Part shown: positions 44,392 through 50,909 of the stretch, piece after piece
How positions within the stretch are numbered: position 1 is the first letter of the stretch
Layout of the letters: every line of letters begins with the position of its first letter
Source: Actinokineospora spheciospongiae
GTDB taxonomy: Bacteria > Actinomycetota > Actinomycetes > Mycobacteriales > Pseudonocardiaceae
DNA: 50,909 bases
Reading direction: 5' to 3'
NCBI RefSeq assembly: GCF_000564855.1
Contig: NZ_AYXG01000230.1
Span: 1-50,909 of the forward strand
Position numbers and translations under genes: made by a program
Notes under the pieces: model-generated
What the model saw: the letters and a program-made list of their open reading frames with translations, nothing else
Databases searched by the model: none
Told to the model about the DNA's origin: nothing

Positions 44392-44427
44392 CACCGGCCC
44401 CCGGACTGCCTGGTCCGGGGGCCGGTG
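44392..44427 (+). terminator. Terminator after the purine permease, 15-bp stem
   Basis: CACCGGCCCCCGGAC pairs perfectly with GTCCGGGGGCCGGTG across TGCCTG. No T-tract. Confidence 0.8.
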
Positions 44428-44469
44428 TGACGTGTGCGTGAATGGCTGGAGGCGATTTAATTGCTGAGG

Positions 44470-44475
44470 TAAGCT
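44470..44475 (+). promoter_or_regulatory. -10 box (TAAGCT), leaderless start of the MarR-MFS operon
   Basis: TAAGCT, 7 nt, then the GTG at 44483. The upstream sequence is AT-rich for this genome (GATTTAATTGCTGAGG), fitting a promoter and operator. Confidence 0.55.
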
Positions 44476-44482
44476 AACGATC

Positions 44483-44917
44483 GTGTCGGAGACCGCGGAC
44501 GAGGGCCTCACCAGCCGGTTGCGGCTGGCGGTGGTGCGGCTCAACCGCAGGCTCCGGGCGCAGCGGGCGAACGAGGACCTGACGCTGACGCAGTTGTCGG
44601 CGCTTTCGTGCCTCTACAAGTGCGGGCCGATGTCCCCGGGGGAACTGGCCGCGAACGAGGGCGTGCGACCGCCCTCGATGACCAGGGTGATCGCCGCCCT
44701 GGAGGAGTTGGGCCACCTGAGCAGGCGGCCGAACCCGAACGACGGGCGCCAGGCGATCGTGGCGCTCACCGACAGTGGACTGGGCCACGTCCGCACCGAC
44801 ATCTCGGCGCGCGAGGCGTGGCTGGACCGGAGGTTGGCCGAACTCGACCCGGGTGAGCGGGAGATCCTCCACCGGGCCGCCGAGATCATCGACAGGATGG
44901 CGGGGAACAAGAACTAG
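44483..44917 (+). CDS. MarR family transcriptional regulator
   Basis: 144 aa. The winged HTH is clear: LTLTQLSALSCLYKCGPMSPGELAANEGVRPPSMTRVIAALEELGHLSRRPNPNDGRQAIVALT. It is the first gene of an operon with an MFS exporter, whose ATG directly follows its TAG. This arrangement usually means the regulator represses itself and the pump until an inducer binds. The GTG at 44483 is supported by the -10 box. Inducer unknown. Mycobacterial Rv0880 is a MarR in the same neighbourhood. Confidence 0.92.
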   Translation: MSETADEGLTSRLRLAVVRLNRRLRAQRANEDLTLTQLSALSCLYKCGPMSPGELAANEGVRPPSMTRVIAALEELGHLSRRPNPNDGRQAIVALTDSGLGHVRTDISAREAWLDRRLAELDPGEREILHRAAEIIDRMAGNKN

Positions 44918-46357
44918 ATGCGGGCCTACGCGGGTGACACCCGAGAGCAGCGACCGACCAACGACATCGTCCAGGACCTCGCGCAGCCCTCGGCAGCGTC
45001 CCCGCCCGCAAACCCCCCACCCGAGAACGACCGGACCGCCGAGGTGGTCGCGGACAGCGCCGACACCACCGCCGCCGCGCCCACCGGGGAGGCGGACGGC
45101 AGGGTCGGCATGTTCTCCTCGCTGCGGGTGCGCAACTACCGGCTGTTCGCCTCCGGGCAGGTCGTGTCCAACGTGGGCACCTGGATGCAGCGGATCGCGC
45201 AGGACTGGCTGGTCCTGGTGCTCACCGACAACAACCCGGTGGCCCTGGGCATCGCCGCGGCGCTGCAGTTCCTGCCGACGCTGATGTTCTCGCTGTGGGC
45301 GGGTGTGCTCGCCGACCGGCTCGACAAGCGCAAGCTGCTCATCGGGTTGCAGGCGGGCATCGCCACCAGCGCGCTGGTGCTGGGCCTGCTCGACGTCACC
45401 GGCGTGGTGCAGGTGTGGCACGTCTACGTGCTGTGCTTCGTGCTCGGCGCGTTCTCCGCGGTGGAGGTGCCCACCCGGCAGTCGTTCGTGGTGGAGATCG
45501 TCGGCCGCGACCAGGTGACCAACGCGGTCGCGCTGAACTCCACCAGCTTCAACCTGGCCCGGATCATCGGCCCGGCCATCGCGGGCGTGATGATCACCTT
45601 GGTCGGCACCGGCTGGCTGTTCCTGGGCAACGCGGTCTTCACCGTCGCCGTCATCGTCGGGCTGGTCATGATGGACCCGGCGAAGCTGATCCGCGGCCCT
45701 CGGCTCGACCGGGCCAAGGGGCAGCTCCGCGCGGGCCTGCGGTACGTGTGGGGCAGGCCGGACCTGATGACGGTGATGGTGCTGGTGTTCTTCGTCAGCA
45801 CCTTCGGCATGACCTTCTTCGTCAGCCTCGCGGTGGTCGCGGCGAACGTGTTCCAGCGCGACGCCGCGGGCTACGGCCTGCTGTCGACGACCCTGGCCGT
45901 GGGCACGCTGGCGGGCGCGCTGGTGGCGGCCCGCCGCTCCGGCCGGGGCAGGCCCCGGACCCGGTTGCTGCTGGTGGCCGCGTTCGGGTTCGGGGTGCTG
46001 GAGGTGGTGGCCGGTCTGATGCCCAGCTACCTGACCTTCGCCCTGGCCCTGGTGCCGGTCGGCTTCGCGGTGATGACGTTCATGACCACGGCGAACGCCA
46101 CCGTGCAGCTCGCGGTCTCCCCGGAGATGCGCGGCCGGGTCATGGGCCTGTACATGCTGGTCTTCGTCGGCGGCAACCCCATCGGCGCCCCGATGACCGG
46201 CTGGCTGGCCGACACCTGGGGCGGTCGCTCGCCGTTCTTCGTCGGCGGCGCCGTCGCGGCGGGCGCGGCTCTGGTCTGCGGCCTGGTGCTGCTGCGCCGG
46301 GGCGGGGTCAAGCTGCCCGCCCGGGTGCGCGGCCTGCGCATCCTGCGCCGCGGCTGA
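44918..46357 (+). CDS. MFS exporter (DHA3/EntS-like)
   Basis: 479 aa. A 64-residue polar, Pro/Ala-rich N-terminus is followed by the DHA3-type carrier: MFSSLRVRNYRLFASGQVVSNVGTWMQRIAQDWLVL, GVLADRLDKRKLL, VPTRQSFVVEIV and SPEMRGRVMGLYMLVFVGGNPIGAPMTGWLAD; 12 helices. This group includes macrolide and siderophore exporters. The ATG at 44918 directly follows the MarR stop, giving coupled translation; an internal ATG near 45110, where homologues often begin, is an alternative. A classic terminator with a T-tract ends the transcript at 46411. Confidence 0.88.
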   Translation: MRAYAGDTREQRPTNDIVQDLAQPSAASPPANPPPENDRTAEVVADSADTTAAAPTGEADGRVGMFSSLRVRNYRLFASGQVVSNVGTWMQRIAQDWLVLVLTDNNPVALGIAAALQFLPTLMFSLWAGVLADRLDKRKLLIGLQAGIATSALVLGLLDVTGVVQVWHVYVLCFVLGAFSAVEVPTRQSFVVEIVGRDQVTNAVALNSTSFNLARIIGPAIAGVMITLVGTGWLFLGNAVFTVAVIVGLVMMDPAKLIRGPRLDRAKGQLRAGLRYVWGRPDLMTVMVLVFFVSTFGMTFFVSLAVVAANVFQRDAAGYGLLSTTLAVGTLAGALVAARRSGRGRPRTRLLLVAAFGFGVLEVVAGLMPSYLTFALALVPVGFAVMTFMTTANATVQLAVSPEMRGRVMGLYMLVFVGGNPIGAPMTGWLADTWGGRSPFFVGGAVAAGAALVCGLVLLRRGGVKLPARVRGLRILRRG

Positions 46358-46372
46358 ACTCCCGTCCGACCT

Positions 46373-46411
46373 GCGGGCCGTCACCTGATCGGGTGGCGGC
46401 CCGCGGTTTTT
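46373..46411 (+). terminator. Intrinsic terminator of the MarR-MFS operon
   Basis: GCGGGCCGTCACC (46373-46385) pairs with 46392-46404 with one mismatch, 6-nt loop, followed by GGTTTTT. This is the only terminator in the window with a real T-tract. Confidence 0.85.
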
Positions 46412-46423
46412 CGGAACCGGGTC

Positions 46424-46452
46424 TTGCGCTCGTAGTGAAGTAAGGCTAACCT
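46424..46452 (+). promoter_or_regulatory. Orphan promoter between the MFS gene and sodA
   Basis: TTGCGC (46424-46429), exactly 17 nt, then TAACCT (46447-46452). Start expected near 46459. It begins 13 nt after the MFS terminator and no coding gene follows on this strand. Confidence 0.55.
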
Positions 46453-46454
46453 AA
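46436..46454. promoter_or_regulatory. IdeR/DtxR-type iron box
   Basis: TGAAGTAAGGCTAACCTAA matches the iron-box consensus TWAGGTWAGSCTWACCTWA at all but two or three positions. It covers the -10 box and the 3' half of the spacer, so iron-loaded IdeR would block the promoter. Confidence 0.7.
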
Positions 46455-46458
46455 GTCT

Positions 46459-46545
46459 TGTCCGCTTCGTGGTGGGAGCGCGGCAGTCAGTTCGGGAACA
46501 GCGAGGCCCCACTCCCAAGCGTCCGGGAGTGGGGCCTCGTTCCTA
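46459..46545 (+). ncRNA. Candidate iron-regulated small RNA
   Basis: A transcript from the orphan promoter would run about 85 nt and end at the 15-bp hairpin (46502-46539). The 5' part (46459-46501) is largely single-stranded and G-rich (GGTGGGAG), a possible seed. No plausible open frame with a ribosome site exists in it. Beyond the hairpin the strand is antisense to sodA. It is a prediction from signals only; no known sRNA family was recognised. Confidence 0.45.
46502..46539. terminator. Terminator hairpin, perfect 15-bp stem
   Basis: CGAGGCCCCACTCCC pairs with GGGAGTGGGGCCTCG across 8 nt. It lies 55 bp beyond the sodA stop and should end sodA on the minus strand, and the candidate small RNA on the plus strand. 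Confidence 0.8.
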
Positions 46546-46593
46546 TCCACGGCAGGGGGCTTGTCGGAGCATCCCCGCCGGGCCTGGTGGCCG

Positions 46594-47229
46594 CTACTGC
46601 CCGGGCGTGGGGGCCTGGAGCCCGTTCGCGCCCGCCCTGGCCTGCTCGAACCGCGCGGAGACGTCCGTCCAGTCGACGATGTTCCACAGCTTCTCGATGT
46701 AGTCGGTCTTCGCGTTCTTGTACTGCAGGTAGTACGCGTGCTCCCAGATGTCGAACGCCAGCAGCGGGGTGGTGACGATCGACAGGTTCGAGTGGTGGTC
46801 CCTGAGCTGCTGGGTGATCAGCCGCTCGCCGACCGGGTCCCAGGCGAGCACGCCCCAGCCGGAGCCCTGGATGGTCCCCGCCACCGCGTTGAGCTGCTTG
46901 CGCAGCCCGTCGAACGACCCGAAGTGCTCGTCGACGGCCGCCGCCAGCTCGCCGACCGGCTTGTCGCCACCGTCCGGGCTCAGGTTCTTCCACCACTGGA
47001 TGTGCAGCGAGTGCCCGGCGAGGTTGAACGCCAGGGTCGTCTCCAGCCCCACGATCGAGCCGAAGTCCCCCTTCTCCCGGGCCTCGGCGATCTTGTCCAG
47101 GGTGTCGTTCGCACCCTTGACGTAGGCGGCGTGGTGCTTGCTGTGGTGCAGCTCGTTGATCTCCCCGATGATCACCGGCTCGAGCTGCCCGTAGTCGTAG
47201 TCCAGGTCCGGCAGGGCGTAGGGGGCCAC
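46594..47229 (-). CDS. sodA: Superoxide dismutase (Fe/Mn family)
   Basis: 211 aa. Metal ligands appear in HHSKHHAAYVKG (His near 28), HSLHIQWWKNL (His near 76), and DIWEHAYYLQYKNAKTDYI (Asp and His near 161-165). GSGWGVLAWD is the conserved active-site frame. Cytoplasmic or leaderlessly exported as in mycobacteria. Metal choice (Fe or Mn) cannot be fixed by eye. The GTG at 47229 has GAGGAA at good spacing. Upstream lies a 7-bp inverted repeat; downstream the terminator is shared with a candidate iron-regulated RNA pointing toward it. Confidence 0.93.
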   Translation of the reverse strand: MAPYALPDLDYDYGQLEPVIIGEINELHHSKHHAAYVKGANDTLDKIAEAREKGDFGSIVGLETTLAFNLAGHSLHIQWWKNLSPDGGDKPVGELAAAVDEHFGSFDGLRKQLNAVAGTIQGSGWGVLAWDPVGERLITQQLRDHHSNLSIVTTPLLAFDIWEHAYYLQYKNAKTDYIEKLWNIVDWTDVSARFEQARAGANGLQAPTPGQ

Positions 47230-47250
47230 GCGCGTTCCTCACTTCTTATC

Positions 47251-47280
47251 GCCAGTAAGTTCCAACTGCAAGATACTGGC
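47251..47280. promoter_or_regulatory. Inverted repeat in the sodA promoter region
   Basis: GCCAGTA (47251-47257) and TACTGGC (47274-47280), 16 nt apart, centred about 36 nt before the sodA start. A TATCTT on the minus strand (47275-47270) overlaps the distal arm. Probable operator; the regulator is unknown. Confidence 0.4.
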
Positions 47281-47310
47281 AACAACATCGCCGTGCCCAC
47301 CAGCCCACCG

Positions 47311-47406
47311 TGTGGACGACCCCTGGTGACCCATCCCACCCACCGCGCGGATGGACCCGGGGCACCTCATGCCCCTGTGGACAACCCCGACGAGACCTGT
47401 GCACAA
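47311..47406 (-). promoter_or_regulatory. Cluster of three DnaA-box-like 9-mers
   Basis: On the minus strand: TTGTCCACA (47376-47384, perfect consensus), TCGTCCACA (47311-47319) and TTGTGCACA (47398-47406), each of the latter one mismatch away. All three have the same orientation. Confidence 0.45.
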
Positions 47407-47524
47407 CCCCCGCGAACATCCCAGAACCGTCAGCCCCCGCCGGTAGCGTGGAAACCGGGGGCCGGCGGCCAGGCCACGACTCGGGCGACCGGCCAGGGCG
47501 CACGGGAGATCGGGCGCTCGACCA

Positions 47525-47538
47525 GGCAAGCGCTTGCC
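47525..47538. promoter_or_regulatory. Perfect palindrome GGCAAGCGCTTGCC
   Basis: A 14-bp perfect palindrome with the AAGCGCTT core common in LacI-family operators. No LacI-type gene is in the window. Confidence 0.3.
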
Positions 47539-47570
47539 CAGCCAGGTCGATGATCGGCGAGGCAGGTGGA

Positions 47571-47667
47571 CGGCCGAGCGGATGCCCGGCAGGCAGATCG
47601 ATGGCCGAGCGGGTCAACGGTCAGGCGGGCACCCGGCCGGGAAGGTGGGCGGCCGAGCGGATGCCCG
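47571..47667. repeat. 18-bp direct repeat
   Basis: CGGCCGAGCGGATGCCCG occurs at 47571-47588 and again at 47650-47667, 79 bp apart, with shorter related words (GGCCGAGCGGGT, GACCGAGCGGGT) between and after. Confidence 0.75.
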
Positions 47668-47714
47668 ACCGAGCGGGTGGACGGTCGGATGGAAGACGGT
47701 CGGGTGACCGGGGG

Positions 47715-48308
47715 TCAGCCGAAGAGGATGAACGGCAGCGCCAGCCAGCTCAGCACGATGCCGCCCGCCACCCCGGCGGCCACCCAGCGCCAGACCGCGA
47801 CCCGGCGGGCCAGCCAGATCGAGGGCAGCAGCCCCGCGCTGATCACCACGTTGGACACCAGGGCCAGCAGCGGGTTCGTCTCGTGCAGGGTGCTCGCCAG
47901 CGACACCACCGCGATGACCGTCACCACCAGCACGAACGCGGCCACGGTCAGGCCGGTGGACCACGGCGTGGGTTCGGCCGGGCGCTCGGCGGCGGTCGGC
48001 GGCGGGCTGGGCTCGACCACGACGACCTCGCCGGTGACCGGGTCCGCGTACTCGACCGGCCGACCCAGCGCGTCCGCGACCCGGGCCGCGAGCTGCGCCC
48101 CGCGCCGGGAGACCAGGTCGGCGGCGGCGTCCGCGTCACCCCGGTCGACGGCGGCGGCGACCTTGGCCCACTCGCGCAGGGCGCCCGCCAGCTCGCCGCC
48201 GAGCGGCAGCGTGTCCGGGTCGACCTCCCGGTTGCCCGTGCCGTCGGTGCCGACCAGCACCGGGCGCTCGTTCCTGACCCGCAGCTCCACCGGTCTCCCT
48301 TCGGTCAC
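47715..48308 (-). CDS. DUF2537-like membrane protein with polar N-terminal domain
   Basis: 197 aa. Residues 1-95 are polar (MTEGRPVELRVRNERPVLVG ... EWAKVAAAVDRGDADAAADLVSRRGAQLAARVADAL). The C-terminal 90 residues hold three hydrophobic helices (LTVAAFVLVVTVIAVVSLAS, PLLALVSNVVISAGLLPSIWLA, WRWVAAGVAGGIVLSWLALPFILF). A short DUF2537-type membrane gene follows the methyltransferase in mycobacteria too (from memory). The GTG at 48308 overlaps the methyltransferase stop as GTGA with GGGAG upstream; a GTG at 48290 also has GGGAG and is a valid alternative. Confidence 0.72.
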   Translation of the reverse strand: MTEGRPVELRVRNERPVLVGTDGTGNREVDPDTLPLGGELAGALREWAKVAAAVDRGDADAAADLVSRRGAQLAARVADALGRPVEYADPVTGEVVVVEPSPPPTAAERPAEPTPWSTGLTVAAFVLVVTVIAVVSLASTLHETNPLLALVSNVVISAGLLPSIWLARRVAVWRWVAAGVAGGIVLSWLALPFILFG

Positions 48309-49111
48309 GTCCACTCCCGGCCGAGCGCGTGGAAGGCGACCGCCCCGGCCGTGGCCACGTTGAGCGAGTCGACGCCGCGCGCCATCGGAATCCGCACCGC
48401 CGCGTCGGCCGCCGCGATCGCCTCGTCGGTCAGCCCGGGGCCCTCCGAGCCGAGCAGCAGCGCCACCCTCTGCCCCGGCTCGACCGCCGACAGCGGTTCC
48501 GAGTCGGCGCGCGGGGTGAGGGCCAGCACCCGGAAACCCCTGTCCCGCAACCACTGCAACCCGTCCGGCCACGGCTCCAGCGGCGCGAACGGCACCGCGA
48601 GCACGTGCCCCATCGACACCCGGACGCTGCGCCGGTACAGCGGGTCGCTGCACCCCGGACCCAGCAGCACACCGTCGACGCCGAGGGCGGCGGCGTTGCG
48701 GAACAGCGCGCCCAGGTTCTCGTGGTCGCCCACGCCCTCCAGCACGGCCAGGGTGCGCGCGGTGGCGGTCAGCCCGGCCAGGTCGGGTGGGGCGGCGCGG
48801 TCGGCGGCGGCCAGCACACCGCGGTTGAGGTGGAAGCCGACCACCTCGGCCATGACCTCCGCGGTGGCCACGTAGGCGGGCGCGTCCAGGTCGGCGAGTT
48901 CACCGGCCAGCGCCTCGACCCGGCGGCGCACGCCGAGCAGGGCGCGCACCGGGTAGCGGGAGGCCAGCAGCCGCTGCACGACCACGACCCCCTCCGCGAG
49001 CACCAGCCCGCGCCCACCCGGCCGGTCCGGTCGGCGGTCGGCGGTCGACAGGTCCCGGAAGTCGTCGAGCCGCGCATCCGCCGGGTCGTCCACCTCGATC
49101 ACCTGCGCCAC
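48305..49111 (-). CDS. TrmH/SpoU family RNA 2'-O-methyltransferase
   Basis: 268 aa, SPOUT fold. Motif 1 is EGVGDHENLGALFRNAAALGVDGVLLGPGCSDPLYRRSVRVSMG, motif 2 is LLLGSEGPGL, and motif 3 is IPMARGVDSLNVATAGAVAF; these form the SAM-binding knot. The N-terminal domain (about 1-105) is the substrate-recognition part. It probably methylates a ribose in rRNA or tRNA; homologues in this neighbourhood are annotated as rRNA methyltransferases. The GTG at 49111 is preceded by GGGAG about 9 nt upstream. Translationally coupled to the DUF2537-like gene. Confidence 0.9.
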   Translation of the reverse strand: MAQVIEVDDPADARLDDFRDLSTADRRPDRPGGRGLVLAEGVVVVQRLLASRYPVRALLGVRRRVEALAGELADLDAPAYVATAEVMAEVVGFHLNRGVLAAADRAAPPDLAGLTATARTLAVLEGVGDHENLGALFRNAAALGVDGVLLGPGCSDPLYRRSVRVSMGHVLAVPFAPLEPWPDGLQWLRDRGFRVLALTPRADSEPLSAVEPGQRVALLLGSEGPGLTDEAIAAADAAVRIPMARGVDSLNVATAGAVAFHALGREWT

Positions 49112-49265
49112 CCGGGCAGTCTCCCATGCCGCGGCGCTGGCTCCGGGGGGTGACAGGACAATTGCCGAGTGTGATTAATTGATGACCCAGTGCACTGATT
49201 TGGCCGCTGACAGGTCCCGGCCGCACATGCGAACGTTGGTCTCCCGGCGGGACGGGGAGGGCAAT

Positions 49266-50768
49266 ATGGGCCAGGACGTGAGGACCGATGGCGCTACCCG
49301 GGAGGACCACGAGCGCTACCGCCGCAAAGTCCGACTGGGCCTCGACGCCCTGCGCCGGATGCTCACCGACGACGCGTTCGCCGTCGCACCGCCCACCATG
49401 GGCCTGGAGATCGAGTTCAGCCTGGTCGACCGCGACCGGCAGCCCGCGATGCTCAACCGCGTGGTGCTGGAGAAGATCGACGACCCGGCGTTCACCCCGG
49501 AACTGGGCCAGCACAACCTGGAGTTGAACGTCGACCCGCGCCCGCTGGCGGGCGACGAGCTGCGCGGCCTGGAGGACGACCTGGTCGCGAAACTGGACCT
49601 GGCCGAGCGCAAGGCCGCCGACACCGGCGCCTCGCTGGTGATGATCGGCAGCCTGCCGACGCTGCGCGCCGAGCACTTCGACCCCAGGTGGCTGTCGTCG
49701 AACGTGCGCTACCGCCGCCTCAACGACCGCATCGTCGCTGCCCGAGGCGAGAACGTGCGCCTGTCGATGGACGGCAGCCCGATGCCCGGCCAGGGCTCCT
49801 CAGAACGCCTGCGCAGCCTGCACGACTCGATCCTCGTCGAGTCGGCCTGCACCTCCACCCAACTGCACCTGCAGGTCGCCCCCGACGACTTCGCCGCGAA
49901 CTGGAACGCGGCGCAGTGCCTGGCCGGGGTGCAGGTGGCGATCGGCGCGAACTCACCGTTCCTGCTGCGCAAGGCGCTGTGGCACGAAACGCGCATCCCG
50001 CTGTTCCTCCAGTCCACCGACACCCGCCCAGACGAGCTGAAGAACCAGGGCGTCCGCCCCCGGGTGTGGTTCGGCGAGCGGTGGATCACCTCGATCTTCG
50101 ACCTGTTCGAGGAGAACGCCCGCTACTTCCCCGGCCTCCTGCCCGAGGTCGACGACGAGGACCCGATCGAAGCGCTGGAGGCCGGGCGGGCGCCCAGGCT
50201 CGCCGAGATGCGGTTGCACAACGGCACCATCTGGCGCTGGAACCGCCCGGTGTACGACGTGGGCCCCACCGGCCCGCACCTGCGGGTGGAGAACCGGGTG
50301 CTGCCGTCGGGCCCGACCGTGGTGGACCTGCTGGCCAACGCCGCGTTCTTCTACGGCGCACAGCGGGCGCTCACCTCCCCGGACCGTCCCGTGTGGACCC
50401 AGATGTCGTTCCAGGCCGCCGAGGAGAACCTCTCGGCCGGGGCGCGGCACGGGTTCGACGCCCGGCTGTACTGGCCGGGCATCGGCTGGGTGCCACCGGA
50501 GGAACTGGTGCTGCGCAGGCTGCTGCCCATGGCCCACGCGGGCCTGGCCGAGCTGGGGGTCTCCGCCCGCGTCGCCGACCGGTACCTGGGCGTGATCGAG
50601 CAGCGGTGCCTCACCCGGCGCACCGGCTCCTCCTGGCAGCGCGCCGCGGTGGCCGCGCTGGAGGGCCGGGGCCTGGACCGGGACAAGGCGCTGACCGGGA
50701 TGCTGGGCCGGTACATGGAACTGAGCGCCACCGGCATGCCCGTGCACACCTGGGCGGTGGACCTGTAG
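49266..50768 (+). CDS. Glutamate-cysteine ligase family enzyme (GCS2-like)
   Basis: 500 aa. The ATP-grasp-like GCS2 fold is indicated by TMGLEIEFSLVDRDRQPAM near 41, QHNLELNVDPRPLAGDEL, SACTSTQLHLQVAPDDFAANWNAAQCLAGVQVAIGANSPFLL, and HNGTIWRWNRPVYD with LRVENRVLPSGPTVVD. Such enzymes join glutamate (or another carboxylate) to an amine; in actinobacteria this long form is not mycothiol MshC, and its real substrate is uncertain. The ATG at 49266 follows GGGGAGGG by about 5 nt and replaces a longer frame starting at 49179 that lacks one. Transcribed away from the methyltransferase. Confidence 0.85.
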   Translation: MGQDVRTDGATREDHERYRRKVRLGLDALRRMLTDDAFAVAPPTMGLEIEFSLVDRDRQPAMLNRVVLEKIDDPAFTPELGQHNLELNVDPRPLAGDELRGLEDDLVAKLDLAERKAADTGASLVMIGSLPTLRAEHFDPRWLSSNVRYRRLNDRIVAARGENVRLSMDGSPMPGQGSSERLRSLHDSILVESACTSTQLHLQVAPDDFAANWNAAQCLAGVQVAIGANSPFLLRKALWHETRIPLFLQSTDTRPDELKNQGVRPRVWFGERWITSIFDLFEENARYFPGLLPEVDDEDPIEALEAGRAPRLAEMRLHNGTIWRWNRPVYDVGPTGPHLRVENRVLPSGPTVVDLLANAAFFYGAQRALTSPDRPVWTQMSFQAAEENLSAGARHGFDARLYWPGIGWVPPEELVLRRLLPMAHAGLAELGVSARVADRYLGVIEQRCLTRRTGSSWQRAAVAALEGRGLDRDKALTGMLGRYMELSATGMPVHTWAVDL

Positions 50769-50800
50769 GCCGTGCTTCGGCTCAAGCGCCGGTCTTTTGT

Positions 50801-50890
50801 TGGGTGTGCCCGGGTGGGTGGATGTGCTCGGCTTGGCCGTCTCCTGCAAAGCGCTGGGGTTTGGTGGGTGTGCCCGGCTGGGTGGATGTG
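50801..50890. repeat. Imperfect 26-bp direct repeat, G/T-rich tail of the window
   Basis: TGGGTGTGCCCGGGTGGGTG (continuing GATGTG, 50801-50826) recurs at 50865-50890 with a single change in 26 bases. The surrounding non-coding sequence is T/G-rich and continues past the window edge. Confidence 0.75.
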
Positions 50891-50909
50891 TTTGGCCGGG
50901 GCCCCTATG

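Larger units (their letters stand above)
47230..47714. other. Intergenic region upstream of sodA with repeats and DnaA-box-like sites
   Basis: 485 bases without a supported gene. From left to right: a 7-bp inverted repeat near the sodA promoter (47251-47280), three DnaA-box-like 9-mers (47311-47406), a perfect 14-bp palindrome (47525-47538), and an 18-bp direct repeat within GAGCGG-rich sequence (47571-47667). Frames through the last part look like repeat translation rather than genes. Confidence 0.6.

Noticed and set aside
44460-44485. Iron-box-like words (GAGGTAAGCTAACG) before MarR
   Set aside because: The spacing is one base short of the IdeR palindrome and the right half lacks CCTWA; it is better explained as a -10 box with a MarR operator.
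46458-46775. Small open frame starting TTG at the orphan promoter start site and running into sodA antisense
   Set aside because: TTG start, no ribosome site, and most of its length is the antisense of sodA. The non-coding RNA reading is preferred.
47311-47406. Chromosomal origin of replication
   Set aside because: Only three boxes, no AT-rich unwinding region and no dnaA, dnaN, recF or gyrB nearby.
47566-48363. Plus-strand gene through the GAGCGG repeats
   Set aside because: The first part translates repeats into Gly/Arg-rich text and the rest is antisense to the DUF2537-like gene.

Overview
The window is chromosomal DNA from a very GC-rich actinomycete. Third codon positions are almost all G or C, and GTG starts and 4-base stop/start overlaps (GTGA, ATGA) are common. 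A four-gene conservon (cvnABCD), an Rpf-type resuscitation factor with LysM, a cold-shock protein with a C-terminal extension, an XPB-type helicase and an F420/FMN split-barrel oxidoreductase point to Actinomycetales, probably Pseudonocardiaceae; the family is inferred, not proven. The gene order from the XPB helicase through moaC/mog-moaE/rpfA/moaD/moaA, YccF, Csp, a lipoprotein, an MFS carrier, MarR, an rRNA methyltransferase and a small membrane protein follows, from memory, the Mycobacterium tuberculosis Rv0861c-Rv0882 neighbourhood, with extra blocks inserted. I see no rRNA, tRNA, insertion sequence, prophage or CRISPR array.

Layout. 0.1-5.4 kb: CapA-like lipoprotein, menC (menaquinone), a split-barrel oxidoreductase, a serine hydrolase, a tiny acidic protein and the XPB helicase. 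5.5-7.3 kb: two tandem membrane-anchored paralogues with eight matching cysteines, closed by a perfect 28-bp-stem terminator. 7.3-10.7 kb: a four-gene ABC importer of the nitrate/sulfonate/taurine class, diverging from cvnABCD (11.3-16.3 kb), whose kinase has a NIT (nitrate/nitrite-sensing type) domain. 16.7-22.4 kb: helicase-associated protein, small protein, ACT-malic enzyme, moaC and a fused mogA-moaE. 22.5-28.1 kb: rpfA with a long leader that looks like a c-di-AMP riboswitch preceded by a CRP-type site; then moaA-moaD; a molbindin-type regulator; and modABC. The molybdenum genes together import molybdate, sense it and build molybdopterin.

28.1-37.9 kb: HAD-IIA phosphatase, metallophosphoesterase, YccF protein, acyl-CoA synthetase, TetR, a second HAD hydrolase, small membrane protein, cold-shock protein, lipoprotein, an MFS protein with a strange Asp/Arg/His-rich N-terminus, and a glutaminyl-peptide cyclotransferase. 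38.0-42.7 kb: a DUF3027 protein translationally coupled to a large sacsin/HSP90-like ATPase, then a small membrane protein. 42.8-50.8 kb: AzgA-type purine permease, MarR-MFS operon, sodA, a DUF2537-like membrane protein coupled to a TrmH/SpoU methyltransferase, and a glutamate-cysteine ligase family enzyme.

The most interesting unexplained signal lies at 46.42-46.54 kb. After a clean terminator for the MFS gene there is a promoter (TTGCGC, 17 nt, TAACCT) overlapped by a near-consensus IdeR/DtxR iron box. It reads into a roughly 85-nt unit ending in a 15-bp hairpin, pointing at the 3' end of sodA. This is a candidate iron-regulated small RNA. A second genome-style feature is that at least eleven genes start 6-7 nt after a TANNNT -10 box, the layout of leaderless mRNAs.
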